From Siphonodentalium dalli (taxonomy: Eukaryota > Mollusca > Scaphopoda > Gadilida > Siphonodentaliidae): a DNA stretch of 64,000 bases. A model generated the notes under the pieces. The model had not been told where the DNA came from and made no database searches. It saw nothing but the letters and a program-made list of their open reading frames with translations. The stretch covers positions 24,616,987 through 24,680,986 of the forward strand of contig CP136063.1 of NCBI GenBank assembly GCA_032622095.1, given 5' to 3'. How positions within the stretch are numbered: the first letter of the stretch is position 1; the number at the start of each line of letters is the position of its first letter. Shown piece after piece: positions 51,302 through 61,705 of this stretch. The position numbers and the translations under genes were made by a program.

Positions 51302-54300
51302 CATCATTCTCCTCTCAGTATACAGCCATGTAAGTCACCATCATTCTCCTCGCAGTATACAGCACAGTAAGTCATCATCATTCTACTCTCAGTATACAAC
51401 ACAGTAAGTTATCATCATTCTCCTTTCAGTATAAAGCACAGTAAGTCATAATCATTATCTCAGTATACAGCACAGTAAGTCACCATCATTCTCCTCTCAG
51501 TATACAGCACAGTAAGTCACCATCATTCTCCTCTCAGTATTCAGCACAGTAAGTCATCATCATTATCCTCTCAGTATAAAGCACAGTAAGTCATCATCAT
51601 TCTCCTCTCAGTATACAGCACAGTAAGTCATCATCATTCTCCTCTCAGTATACAACACAGTAAGTCATCATCATTCTCCTCTCAGTATTCAGCACAGTAA
51701 GTCATCATCATTCTCCTCTCAGTATTCAGCACAGTAAGTCATCATCATTATCCTCTCAGTATAAAGCACAGTAAGTCATCATCATTCTCCTCTCAGTATA
51801 CAGCACAGTAAGTCATCATCATTATCCTCTCAGTATAAAGCACAGTAAGTCACCATCATTCTCCTTTCAGTATAAAGCACAGTAAGTCATCATCGTTATT
51901 TCAGTATTCAGCACAGTAAGTCACCACCATTCTCCTCTCAGTATACAGCACAGTAAGTCATCATCATTTTCCTCTCAGTATACAACACAGTAAGTTATCA
52001 TCATTCTCCTCTCAGTATAAAGCACAGTAAGTCATCATCATTCTCCTCTCAGTATACAGCCATGTAAGTCACCATCATTCTCCTCTCAGTATACAGCACA
52101 GTAAGTCATCATCATTCTCCTCTCAGTATACAACACAGTAAGTCATCATCATTCTCCTCTCAGTATACAGCACAGTAAGTCATCATCATTATCCTCTCAG
52201 TATACAGCCATGTAAGTCATCATCATTCTCCTCTCAGTATACAGCACAGTAAGTCATCATCATTCTACTCTCAGTATACAACACAGTAAGTCATCATCAT
52301 TCTCCTCTCAGTATACAGCCATGTAAGTCATCATCATTCTCCTCTCAGTATACAGCACAGTAAGTCATCATCATTCTCCTCTCAGTATACAGCACAGTAA
52401 GTCATCATCATTCTCCTCTCAGTATACAGCGCAGTAAGTCATCATCATTCTCCTCTCAGTATACAGCATAGTAAGTCATCATCATTCTCCTCTCAGTATA
52501 CAGCACAGTAAGTCATCATCATTCTCCTCTCAGTATACAGCACAGTAAGTCATCATCATTCTCCTCTCAGTATACAACACAGTAAGTCATCATCATTCTA
52601 CTCTCAGTATACAACACAGTAAGTCATCATCATTCTCCTCTCAGTATACAGCCATGTAAGCCGCCATCATTCTCCTCTCAGTATACAGCACAGTAAGTCA
52701 TCATCATTCTCCTCTCAGTATACAGCACAGTAAGTCATCATCATTCTACTCTCAGTATACAACACAGTAAGTTATCATCATTCTCCTTTCAGTATAAAGC
52801 ACAGTAAGTCATAATCATTATCTCAGTATACAGCACAGTAAGTCACCATCATTCTCCTCTCAGTATACAGCACAGTAAGTCATCATCATTCTCCTCTCAG
52901 TATACAGCCATGTAAGTCACCATCATTCTCCTCTCAGTATACAGCACAGTAAGTCATCATCATTCTCCTCTCAGTATACAGCCATGTAAGTCACCATCAT
53001 TCTCCTCTCAGTATACAGCACAGTAAGTCATCATCATTCTCCTCTCAGTATACAGCCATGTAAGTCACCATCATTCTCCTCTCAGTATACAGCCATGTAA
53101 GCCGCCATCATTCTCCTCTCAGTATACAGCACAGTAAGTCATCATCATTCTACTCTCAGTATACAGCACAGTAAGTCATCATCATTCTCCTCTCAGTATA
53201 CAACACAGTAAGTCATCATCATTCTCCTCTCAGTATACAGCACAGTAAGTCATCATCATTCTCCTCTCAGTATACAGCACAGTAAGTCATCATCATTCTC
53301 CTCTCAGTATACAGCACAGTAAGTCATCATCATTCTCCTCTCAGTATACAGCACAGTAAGTCATCATCATTCTACTCTCAGTATACAGCACAGTAAGTCA
53401 TCATCATTCTCCTCTCAGTATACAGCACAGTAAGTCATCATCATTCTCCTCTCAGTATACAACACAGTAAGTCATCATCATTCTCCTCTCAGTATACAAC
53501 ACAGTAAGTCATCATCATTCTCCTCTCAGTATACAACACAGTAAGTCATCATCATTCTCCTCTCAGTATACAGCACAGTAAGTCATCATCATTCTCCTCT
53601 CAGTATACAGCACAGTAAGTCATCATCATTCTCCTCTCAGTATACAGCACAGTAAGTCATCATCATTCTCCTCTCAGTATACAGCACAGTAAGTCATCAT
53701 CATTCTACTCTCAGTATACAGCACAGTAAGTCATCATCATTCTCCTCTCAGTATACAGCACAGTAAGTCATCATCATTCTACTCTCAGTATACAGCACAG
53801 TAAGTCATCATCATTCTCCTCTCAGTATACAGCACAGTAAGTCATCATCATTCTCCTCTCAGTATACAACACAGTAAGTCATCATCATTCTACTCTCAGT
53901 ATACAGCACAGTAAGTCATCATCATTCTACTCTCAGTATACAGCACAGTAAGTCATCATCATTCTCCTCTCAGTATACAACACAGTAAGTCATCATCATT
54001 CTACTCTCAGTATACAACACAGTAAGTCACCATCATTCTCCTCTCAGTATACAGCCATGTAAGCCGCCATCATTCTCCTCTCAGTATACAGCACAGTAAG
54101 TCATCATCATTCTACTTTCAGTATACAACACAGTAAGTTATCATCATTCTCCTTTCAGTATAAAGCACAGTAAGTCATAATCATTATCTCAGTATACAGC
54201 ACAGTAAGTCATCATCATTCTCCTCTCAGTATACAGCCATGTAAGTCACCATCATTCTCCTCGCAGTATACAGCACAGTAAGTCATCATCATTCTACTCT

Positions 54301-55690
54301 CAGTATACAACACAGTAAGTTATCATCATTCTCCTTTCAGTATAAAGCACAGTAAGTCATAATCATTATCTCAGTATACAGCACAGTAAGTCACCATCAT
54401 TCTCCTCTCAGTATTCAGCACAGTAAGTCATCATCATTATCCTCTCAGTATAAAGCACAGTAAGTCATCATCATTCTCCTCTCAGTATACAGCACAGTAA
54501 GTCATCATCATTCTCCTCTCAGTATACAACACAGTAAGTCATCATCATTCTCCTCTCAGTATTCAGCACAGTAAGTCACCATCATTCTCCTCTCAGTATA
54601 CAGCATAGTAAGTCATCATCATTCTCCTCTCAGTATACAGCCATGTAAGTCATCATCATTCTCCTCTCAGTATACAGCACACTCAGTATACAGCACATTA
54701 AGTCATCATCATTCTCCTCTCAGTATACAGCACAGTAAGTCATCATCATTCTCCTCTCAGTATACAGCACAGTAAGTCACCACCATTCTCCTCTCAGTAT
54801 ACAGCATAGTAAGTCATCATCATTCTCCTCTCAGTATACAGCACAGTAAGTCATCATCATTCTACTCTCAGTATACAACACAGTAAGTTATCATCATTCT
54901 CCTTTCAGTATAAAGCACAGTAAGTCATAATCATTATCTCAGTATACAGCACAGTAAGTCATCATCATTCTCCTCTCAGTATACAGCCATGTAAGTCACC
55001 ATCATTCTCCTCGCAGTATACAGCACAGTAAGTCATCATCATTCTACTCTCAGTATACAACACAGTAAGTTATCATCATTCTCCTTTCAGTATAAAGCAC
55101 AGTAAGTCATAATCATTATCTCAGTATACAGCACAGTAAGTCACCATCATTCTCCTCTCAGTATACAGCACAGTAAGTCACCATCATTCTCCTCTCAGTA
55201 TTCAGCACAGTAAGTCATCATCATTATCCTCTCAGTATAAAGCACAGTAAGTCATCATCATTCTCCTCTCAGTATACAGCACAGTAAGTCATCATCATTC
55301 TCCTCTCAGTATACAACACAGTAAGTCATCATCATTCTCCTCTCAGTATTCAGCACAGTAAGTCATCATCATTCTCCTCTCAGTATTCAGCACAGTAAGT
55401 CATCATCATTATCCTCTCAGTATAAAGCACAGTAAGTCATCATCATTCTCCTCTCAGTATACAGCACAGTAAGTCATCATCATTATCCTCTCAGTATAAA
55501 GCACAGTAAGTCACCATCATTCTCCTTTCAGTATAAAGCACAGTAAGTCATCATCGTTATTTCAGTATTCAGCACAGTAAGTCACCACCATTCTCCTCTC
55601 AGTATACAGCACAGTAAGTCATCATCATTTTCCTCTCAGTATACAACACAGTAAGTTATCATCATTCTCCTCTCAGTATAAAGCACAGTA
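51302..55690 (+). repeat. Terminal duplication, offset 3,661 bp, ending at the array edge
   Basis: By eye, 51302-52029 and 54963-55690 are identical, including the rare unit CATCGTTATTTCAG and TCATCATTTTCC. In the second copy the array stops right after AAGCACAGTAA. The first copy continues as normal array, so the distal boundary cuts through a duplicated block. Confidence 0.75.
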
Positions 55691-55691
55691 A

Positions 55692-57114
55692 CCCAGTAGG
55701 CACACGACGTCGAACTGACGTTGGATATTGGTTGGATTTAGGTCGCGACGTCGGCGACCTGAATCCAATGTCCATGCGACGTCAGAATCAAAACGTTGTA
55801 TTTAAGTCAGTCGTTGACGTCGTAGCAACGTCGTGTAGCAGATTTTATTCCAACATATTCTAGAATGAAAGTTTTCGACCTGAATCCAACGTCCATGCGA
55901 CGTCAGAATCAAAACGTTGTATTTACGTCAGTCATTGACGTCGTAGCAACGTCGTGTAGCAGATGTTATTCCAACATATTCTAGAATGAAAGTTTTATAC
56001 CTGAATCCAACGTCCATGCGACGTCAGAATCAAAACGTTGCATCTACGTCAGTCGTTGACATCGTAGCAACGTCGTGTAGCAGATTTTATTCCAACATAT
56101 TCTAGAATGAAAGTTTTCGACCTGAATCCAACGTCCATGCGACGTCAGAATCAAAACGTTTTATCAACGTCAGTCGTTGACGTCGTAGCAACGTCGTATA
56201 GCATATTTTATTCCAACATATTCTAGAATGAAAGTTTTCGACCTGAATCCAACGTCCATGCGACGTCAGAATCAAAACGTTGTATTTACGTCAGTCGTTG
56301 ACGTCATAGCAACGTCGTATAGCAGATTTTATTCCAACATATTCTAGAATGAAAGTTTTCGACCTGAATCCAACGTCCATGCGACGTCAGAATCAAAACG
56401 TTGTATTTACGTCAGTCGTTGACGTCGTAGCAACGTCGTGTAGCATATTTTATTCCAACATATTCTATAATGAAAGTTTTCGACCTGAATCCAACGTCCA
56501 TGCGACGTCAGAATCAAAACGTTGTATCAACGTCAGTCGTTGACGTCGTAGCAACGTCGTGTAGCATATTTTATTCCAACATATTCTAGAATGAAAGTTT
56601 TCGACCTGAATCCAACGTCCATGCGACGTCAGAATCAAAACGTTGTATTTACGTCAGTCGTTGACGTCATAGCAACGTCGTATAGCAGATTTTATTCCAA
56701 CATATTCTAGAATGAAAGTTTTCGACCTGAATCCAACGTCCATGCGACGTCAGAATCAAAACGTTGTATTTACGTCAGTCGTTGACGTCGTAGCAACGTC
56801 GTGTAGCATATTTTATTCCAACATATTTTATAATGAAAGTTTTCGACCTGAATCCAACGTCCATGCGAAGTCAGAATCAAAACGTTGTATTTACGTCAGT
56901 CGTTGACGTCATAGCAACGTCGTATAGCAGATTTTATTCCAACATATTCTAGAATGAAAGTTTTCGACCTGAAAATCCAACGGCCATGCGACGTCAGAAT
57001 TAAAACGTTGTATTTACGTCAGACGTTGGCGTCATAGCAACGTCGTGTAGCAGATTGTATTCCAACATATTCTAGAATGAAAGTTTTCGAGCTGAATCCA
57101 ACGTCCATGCGAAG
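55692..57114. repeat. 121-bp ACGTC-rich satellite
   Basis: Nearly twelve units of 121 bp (starts of GACCTGAATCCAACGTCCAT at 55756, 55877, 55998, 56119 and so on). Each unit has GCGACGTCAGAATC, ACGTCAGTCGTTGACGTCG and TTCCAACATATTCTAGAATG. TGACGTC and its reverse recur, the core of a CRE/bZIP site. It starts abruptly after the 37-bp array with ACCCAGTAGGCACACGACG. The apparent 64-codon frames in it are by-products of the repeats. Confidence 0.9.
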
Positions 57115-57549
57115 AGGCCCCAACCCCACCCCCCTGGAATACGGAATACCACTTAGCACAGAGGGTGGAATACGGAATACCAGTTAACAGCCATATGGAA
57201 TTTTCCGGATAAATGTTCTATTGCCGTACGAACGCCGGTCATCCCGCAGTGTCCACATCTAAAATGATCTAAAATGAAGATGATCGACGATCTGTATATA
57301 TGTCAAACTGTTAATTTATTGTGACAAAAATCGCATTTAAATTATTATTATGATCATTTTTTGGAAGGTGTCGAAGGTCGGCGTACGAATACCGGTATTT
57401 TTGGAATACCGAATACCTCCTAACAGAGGGGCCGGAATACGGCGTACCTCATAACAGGGCATGGAATACGGCGTACGAAAAGGGGGTGGGGGCCCCATGA
57501 ACATCACCAACTTCAACTGGGGAACTTCAATCTTATCCTAAGTCTCAAC

Positions 57550-57640
57550 AGAATGATGTCCCCGGAGGGTGAATTTGATGAGGCTAGCCCGATGTACATT
57601 CATCACCTGGGGATCTCATTCTGCAAATGACAGACACCAT
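57550..57640. repeat. Palindromic end of an inner element, left
   Basis: CAGAATGATGTCCCCGGAGG at 57550 and CCTGGGGATCTCATTCTG further on are inverted. The outer word CTGCAAATGACAG (from about 57622) is the reverse of CTGTCATTTGCAG at 59924-59936, next to a second palindrome of the same type. Together they mark the ends of an inner nested element. Confidence 0.5.
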
Positions 57641-57759
57641 TGGCTTGCACTGCGTTCATGTGTAATACATCCCTATATATATATTCTCCCCCGTCATTCC
57701 ATCGGAGGACTATATAGTCATGACCACCGTCCGTATATGTGTACGTCGGTGTGTGCGTC

Positions 57760-58100
57760 CATCCGGAACTTTGTCCAAGCATTTATTCTGTCATTTTCTG
57801 GTAAATTTGTTTTTAACTTGGCACAAATATCAATCAGCATGTGAACCTGCGCATCTGAGATTTTGAGTTCGGTCGGACTTATTTTGGCGGAGTTATTGCC
57901 TTTTTTTCGACATAGAATCTTACGTCCTGGGACGCATCTTTTGTCCGAGGTAGTATTCCGTCATTTTCCAGTAAATTAAAAAAAAAATTCGCACAGATGT
58001 CAACCAGCATGGAAACTTGCGACCCTTTGAGTTCAGTCGGAGTCATTCTGGTGGATTTATTGCCATTTTACGACATAAAATATTCAATGTTTTTTATTTT
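57760..58100. repeat. Two-copy tandem repeat of about 180 bp
   Basis: The order CATTTATTCTGTCATTTTCTGG, 'AATATCAATCAGCATG', 'TTGAGTTCGGTCGG' and 'TTATTGCC...CGACAT' at 57780-57915 recurs with changes at about 57950-58075. The style is like the 150-bp repeats at 3850-4620 (CGACTTAG, GAGTTATGGCC), so both may be tails of related elements. Confidence 0.5.
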
Positions 58101-58198
58101 AGTGCTGTTGGCCCTTTCTCGACACATTATAGATCATGTCATGAATCTCTACTATTAGCAACACGCACGTAGAGATCATATTCCACCAGTACAAAACC

Positions 58199-58577
58199 TT
58201 GGAACTTTTTGAAGTTTTGACAGGGAACCTTATAAAGTCGAAAAGATAACGCGGGGAATATATTTCTTAGTTATTACCTGTTCCTTCATAATGTACTTCA
58301 CTGTATAGGTGAAGGTCCAAACTCGAAATTTCACGATTTAAGTGAATTTGTGAGCGAATTTGCTTTGCGTCGTGTACAATTATGGAATTTCTCCTCGGTA
58401 ATTAATTCAATGTTTATTGCGATATCAGCTCACAAAAGTCACATAAAAACATTCAATTTCTAGTTGGGATTTTCACATGCAGTGAAGTATATTATTAAGG
58501 AACAGATAATAACTAAGAAATATATTCCCCTGAGTTATTTGTTCGACTTTATGTCAAAACGTCAAAAAGTTCCCAGG
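58199..58577. repeat. Foldback element, ~380 bp
   Basis: The left arm (58199-58312) with GGGGAATATATTTCTTAGTT and the right arm (58487-58577) with AACTAAGAAATATATTCCCC are inverted over about 90 bp, including CTGTTCCTT and its complement. The loop is AT-rich without coding capacity. Confidence 0.75.
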
Positions 58578-58579
58578 TT

Positions 58580-59677
58580 TTCAGCGACTTTTTATTTATT
58601 TTGTTTCATCAGATGGTGAAATCGCTCCCGGCTTGATGCGCATATATTTTTTTCGAACTATGTTCTAGGTTTAACGATATATTGACCATGCACATTAGAA
58701 CAATGCAACACACAACTTACATTAATTATACTGGAAGCAGTTTAATTAAACCCCCGAGTGCGTCGCGGCTAAAGGAACAATACGAGAAACTCGGAGGATA
58801 CCAATCTTATTTTTACCATCGATTTACATATAAATAAATAATTCGGAGTTTCTCTGCATGATAATTTTCCACCTTTGCTTGTTTTCAGGAAATTTGGATC
58901 AATTTGATGAAGTTTTTATTAATGGAGAACAAACCATTGCACCAGTGCGTCGGCCCGGTGTTAGACTGTCCGATCAATATCAGTCGAGGAGAATGTTTGT
59001 GGCATTTCAGTACGATATATACACGGGAGATTAACCGTACTTGTTGCGGCTTCAACGGTCAGCTTTTACTCAGTAATTTTAATATTTTGTTAAATGAGAT
59101 GAAATTCTGCGAACCTGTGAGTTTGGTCTGATCCAAGGGTGGGGTGGAGTGCAGTAAATACACGAGACACTGCAATACGGACTTTATATGCTACCAGAAA
59201 GATTCATTAAAGTAATAGAATCTGTATTTTCTTCAACTCAATGTTGTGGCGACAGGGGAGGGGAGTCGAGTGGGGGTCTCAACCCCTCTTCCCAACTTGG
59301 CCAAAATATTCAACATTTGGAAATTTCATGTCTGACACAACATTTTTTTCAGACCAAAAGCTGGTTGTAGTTTGTACTATATATATCATAGATTTGTTAT
59401 TCCAACCGTATTTAGTGTGCAATTTGTTGTTTTCAGAGACAAATATTGTCCTGGGGGCGAGTAAAATATTGTGCTGGGGGTGTGTCAAATGTTTCTTCAA
59501 GGGGAGGTTGGTAGATCATGACATGAATCTCTACTCTAGCTACGCACCTAGATCATATTCCACCACTACAAAATATGGGTGGGAACTTTTTGATGTTTTG
59601 TTTAGTTATATATAGTTATATACCCTACCGGTACATATTGTCCATGCTATTAAATTACTTCTAGATCATTTTGAGGT
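58580..59677. other. Interior of the composite element, nothing firm
   Basis: No exon or protein motif recognised. A stretch at 59514-59600 (ATGAATCTCTACTCTAGC, ATCATATTCCACCACTAC, GGGAACTTTTTGATGTTTT) repeats 58140-58220 with changes, in direct orientation. Small open frames at 58904-59131 and 59241-59615 have no motif. Confidence 0.4.
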
Positions 59678-59825
59678 TTAACCCTTTCAGTGCCAAGTCC
59701 AATTTTTGCTTGATCATTCGAATTTATTGATTATAATAATGTGATACATTGATGGAAAGAGCTCTAAAAATGATCAAGGATATATGTTTTTATACAAAAA
59801 TCGGAATTGGCACTGAAAGGGTTAA
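59678..59825. mobile_element. Short piggyBac-like MITE
   Basis: TTAA at 59678-59681 and 59822-59825. Ends CCCTTTCAGTGCCAAGTCC and the inverted GGAATTGGCACTGAAAGGG. It is 148 bp including flanks, with no internal hairpin of the longer type. The ends resemble those of the 9075 copy (AGTGCCA). Confidence 0.75.
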
Positions 59826-59921
59826 ATGGGCCAAGTTAAAATTGGTAAGATCAGAAATCAAAACACATGCATGATCTGAAATTGCTCTGCCACCTCTCTG
59901 CACCAAGCCTGAGATTTGTGT

Positions 59922-60025
59922 GCCTGTCATTTGCAGAATGAAGTCCCCGGAGGGTGAATTTAGTGATGCTATCACGCATAGCGGGCTAGCATCACTAAAT
60001 TCACCTTCTTGGCACCTCATTCTGC
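59922..60025. repeat. Palindromic end of an inner element, right
   Basis: GAATGAAGTCCCCGGAGGG with GAATTTAGTGATGCTA is followed by its near complement TAGCATCACTAAATTCACC and CCTCATTCTGC. It pairs with the palindrome at 57550. Confidence 0.6.
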
Positions 60026-60327
60026 TTAGGCCTCATCTTCTCTGGAAAGTTTCTTTATTATAACTTCTTCACATAGATGAGGCCCCCACCTCCCACACCC
60101 CTCTGGAATACGGAATACCACTTTACACAGAGGGTGGAATACGGAATACCAGTTAACAGCCGTATGGAATACATAAAAATATATGAAAACTTCATTTTTT
60201 GGAAGGTCGGCGTACGAATACCGGTATTTTTGGAATACCGAATACCTCCTAATAGAGGGGCCAGAATACGGCGTACCTCATAACAGGGCATGGAATACGG
60301 CGTACGAAAAGGGGGGTGGGGGCCTCT

Positions 60328-60475
60328 GCGAAGTGAGAATCAAAACGTTGTATTTACGTCGTAGCAACGTCGTGTAGCAGATTTTATTCCAACATATTCT
60401 AGAATTAAAATTTTCGACCTGAATCCAACGTCCATGCGAGAGGTCAGAATCAAAACGTTGTATTTACGACCTGAA
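60328..60475. repeat. 121-bp satellite, resumed part
   Basis: After the insertion the satellite continues for about one unit: AATCAAAACGTTGTATTTACG, CAACGTCGTGTAGCAG, then a partial second unit with small insertions, dissolving near 60475. Confidence 0.8.
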
Positions 60476-60656
60476 GGCATTTAACGTCGGCTCCCGATCC
60501 GGCGGTGCGCTGGTCAACACAGTGCCATCCCTGGCGACGACACTGAGAGAGGAACGGATGAACGAATTTTACTGAGTACGTTTTTGTTTTAATACTTCCG
60601 GTTACCGATCGCACATCGTGGCTTCAATATCGTTTGCTTGACTTTAACTTAATCCG
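60476..60656 (+). promoter_or_regulatory. Possible CpG-containing promoter and 5' leader
   Basis: Compared with its surroundings the stretch is richer in CG (CGGCTCCCGATCCGGCGGTG, CGACGACACTGAG) and contains ACTTCCGGTTACCGATCGC, a strong ETS-type word common at TATA-less promoters. It precedes an ATG and a consensus donor. No start site can be shown from sequence alone. Confidence 0.3.
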
Positions 60657-60716
60657 ATGCAATCGCTTAATAAATTGATCTCGCAAACTTCACCGACGAC
60701 GCTAAAAAACAAGAAG
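60657..60716 (+). CDS. Possible first coding exon, 20 codons
   Basis: ATG at 60657 opens exactly 20 codons, MQSLNKLISQTSPTTLKNKK, ending at the consensus donor AAG|GTAAGT in phase 0. The peptide has no recognisable motif. The candidate exon at 62926 reads into a stop at once in phase 0 (GAG CTA CAA TGA), so the two do not make a long protein; another exon would be needed. It could be the start of a downstream gene, an alternative start of the host gene, or a non-coding RNA exon. Confidence 0.25.
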
Positions 60717-61032
60717 GTAAGTAGGTCTACACAATTTTTATTCATTGATTGAATTTTTTTCTCTTGGCTAGAATTTGTCGGAAAAATTTAGGCCTAGCAA
60801 ATCAATGATTTTGGGGAAAATTACCTCTGAACAATGAAAGATATAATATATTTATTGGTAATCTAAACCGTAACCTGATGTTTCTATCAGTATCATTATC
60901 AACTCTATCATAATAATGAATCTATGATTTCATGATTATATACATTTTAAATTGATGTCAGTGACTCAGAATTGAAATTCAGATTTTGGGAAAATTCAAT
61001 TGTGAATGTGGTCGATATTCGGGGAATGTGGC

Positions 61033-61590
61033 TGATGTGGTCAATGTCGTACCGTTTTATACAGATCGGCACTCGGAGTGCCTTTATGTATACAGATCGG
61101 CACTCCAGTCTCGCGTAATATCACGTGACACTTTAATGACGTAAAAGGAAATACAGTGAAATCTAGGTCATGCCATGATCCTCTACTAAGTCTAACGCCC
61201 GTAGAACGAGCATTAGCCTTAGTAGAGGTTCATGGCATGACCTAAGTGAAATCATGTTTCCCCTAGATCGGAAAGTGTTTGTTTTCGGTGCCAATTTAAA
61301 CTGATTTGATTGTATTTAAACTAAAAATAATTTAGATACATGTAGATGAATAGTACGTGTTGGTGGTAGTTGGTGGTTCACGAGAAGCGTTTCTCACTCA
61401 TGTTCTCGAAGGGAAAGGACAAGTTTGCTGTCGCCATTGATAGAAAATTATAGCAGGCGCAAGCAGATGAACATATTTTCAGCAGATGAACTCTCGCGGT
61501 ATGCGGGACTGGAGTGCCGATCTGTATACATATAGAAAGGCACTCCGAGTGCCGATCTGTATAAAAAGGTACGACATAGACCACATCAGC
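61033..61590. repeat. Nested foldback element
   Basis: The outer arms at 61033-61116 and 61504-61590 are inverted and include two copies each of ACAGATCGGCACTC or its complement, around CACTCGGAGTGCC. Inside, 61164-61190 and 61219-61244 form a second hairpin from TAGGTCATGCCATGATCCTC and its complement. The open frames on both strands here come from the symmetry. Confidence 0.75.
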
Positions 61591-61594
61591 GGGA

Positions 61595-61705
61595 ATGTGT
61601 CGATTCGGTCCCGCATCGATTCGGTCCCGCATCGATTCGGCCCTCTTTATTTCATTTCGGCTGAGTCGATTCGATCCCAGGTCGATTCGGTCGCAGGTAG
61701 GTCAA
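61595..61705. repeat. Short GATTCGGTC tandem repeat
   Basis: CGATTCGGTCCCGCAT is repeated at a 16-bp period from about 61598, followed by looser copies (GTCGATTCGATCCCAG, GTCGATTCGGTCGCAG). Confidence 0.7.

Larger units (their letters stand above)
22845..55690 (+). repeat. 33-kb minisatellite of 37-bp exon/intron-junction units
   Basis: About 888 unit lengths (32,846 bp / 37). The common unit is TATACAGCACA followed by 26 nt that start GTAAGT, pass through CATCATCATT and end CTCCTCTCAG. Frequent variants are CAACACAG, CATAGTAAG, CCATGTAAG, GTAAGCCGCC, GTAAGTTATC, GTAATTCACC, CTCGCAG and TATTCAG. The strand is C-rich over G (11 to 4 per unit). The unit equals the exon 7 3' end plus intron start, so the array expanded from the gene's own splice junction in sense orientation. 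Each unit carries TAA and 37 is not a multiple of 3, so no long protein is possible. Rare short units (such as ATTATCTCAG forms near 44230, 47370, 50040 and 54180) and chimeric CACTCAGTATACAGCAC joins break the period. It is not a CRISPR array: there are no unique spacers. Confidence 0.97.
57113..60327. mobile_element. 3.2-kb composite element inserted in the 121-bp satellite
   Basis: Satellite sequence breaks after CCATGCGA and resumes as GCGAAGTGAGAATC, leaving a duplication of 4 to 6 bp (GCGA or GCGAAG). The element begins AGAGGCCCCAACCCC and ends GGGGTGGGGGCCTCT, inverted termini. At each end sits a module full of GGAATACGGAATACC and GGCGTACG words: 57115-57497 and 60079-60327, in the same orientation. 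The middle is 2.6 kb with its own nested foldbacks and no recognised gene. It could be one transposon with terminal direct modules, or two MITEs plus trapped DNA. Confidence 0.65.

Noticed and set aside
22845-55690. CRISPR array
   Set aside because: Regular 37-bp period but no alternating unique spacers, eukaryotic exon context and no cas genes.
22845-55690. Tandem-repeat protein gene
   Set aside because: 37 is not a multiple of three and each unit carries TAA, so every frame closes within three units.
22845-55690. Centromeric satellite
   Set aside because: Origin from the exon 7 border and position inside a gene argue for local expansion; nothing in the sequence supports centromere function.
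56349-56906. Two nearly identical 64-codon frames
   Set aside because: They are consecutive readings of the 121-bp satellite; the period shifts frame by one each unit.
60058-60377. Overlapping open frames on both strands
   Set aside because: They arise from the TAC-rich terminal module of the inserted element.
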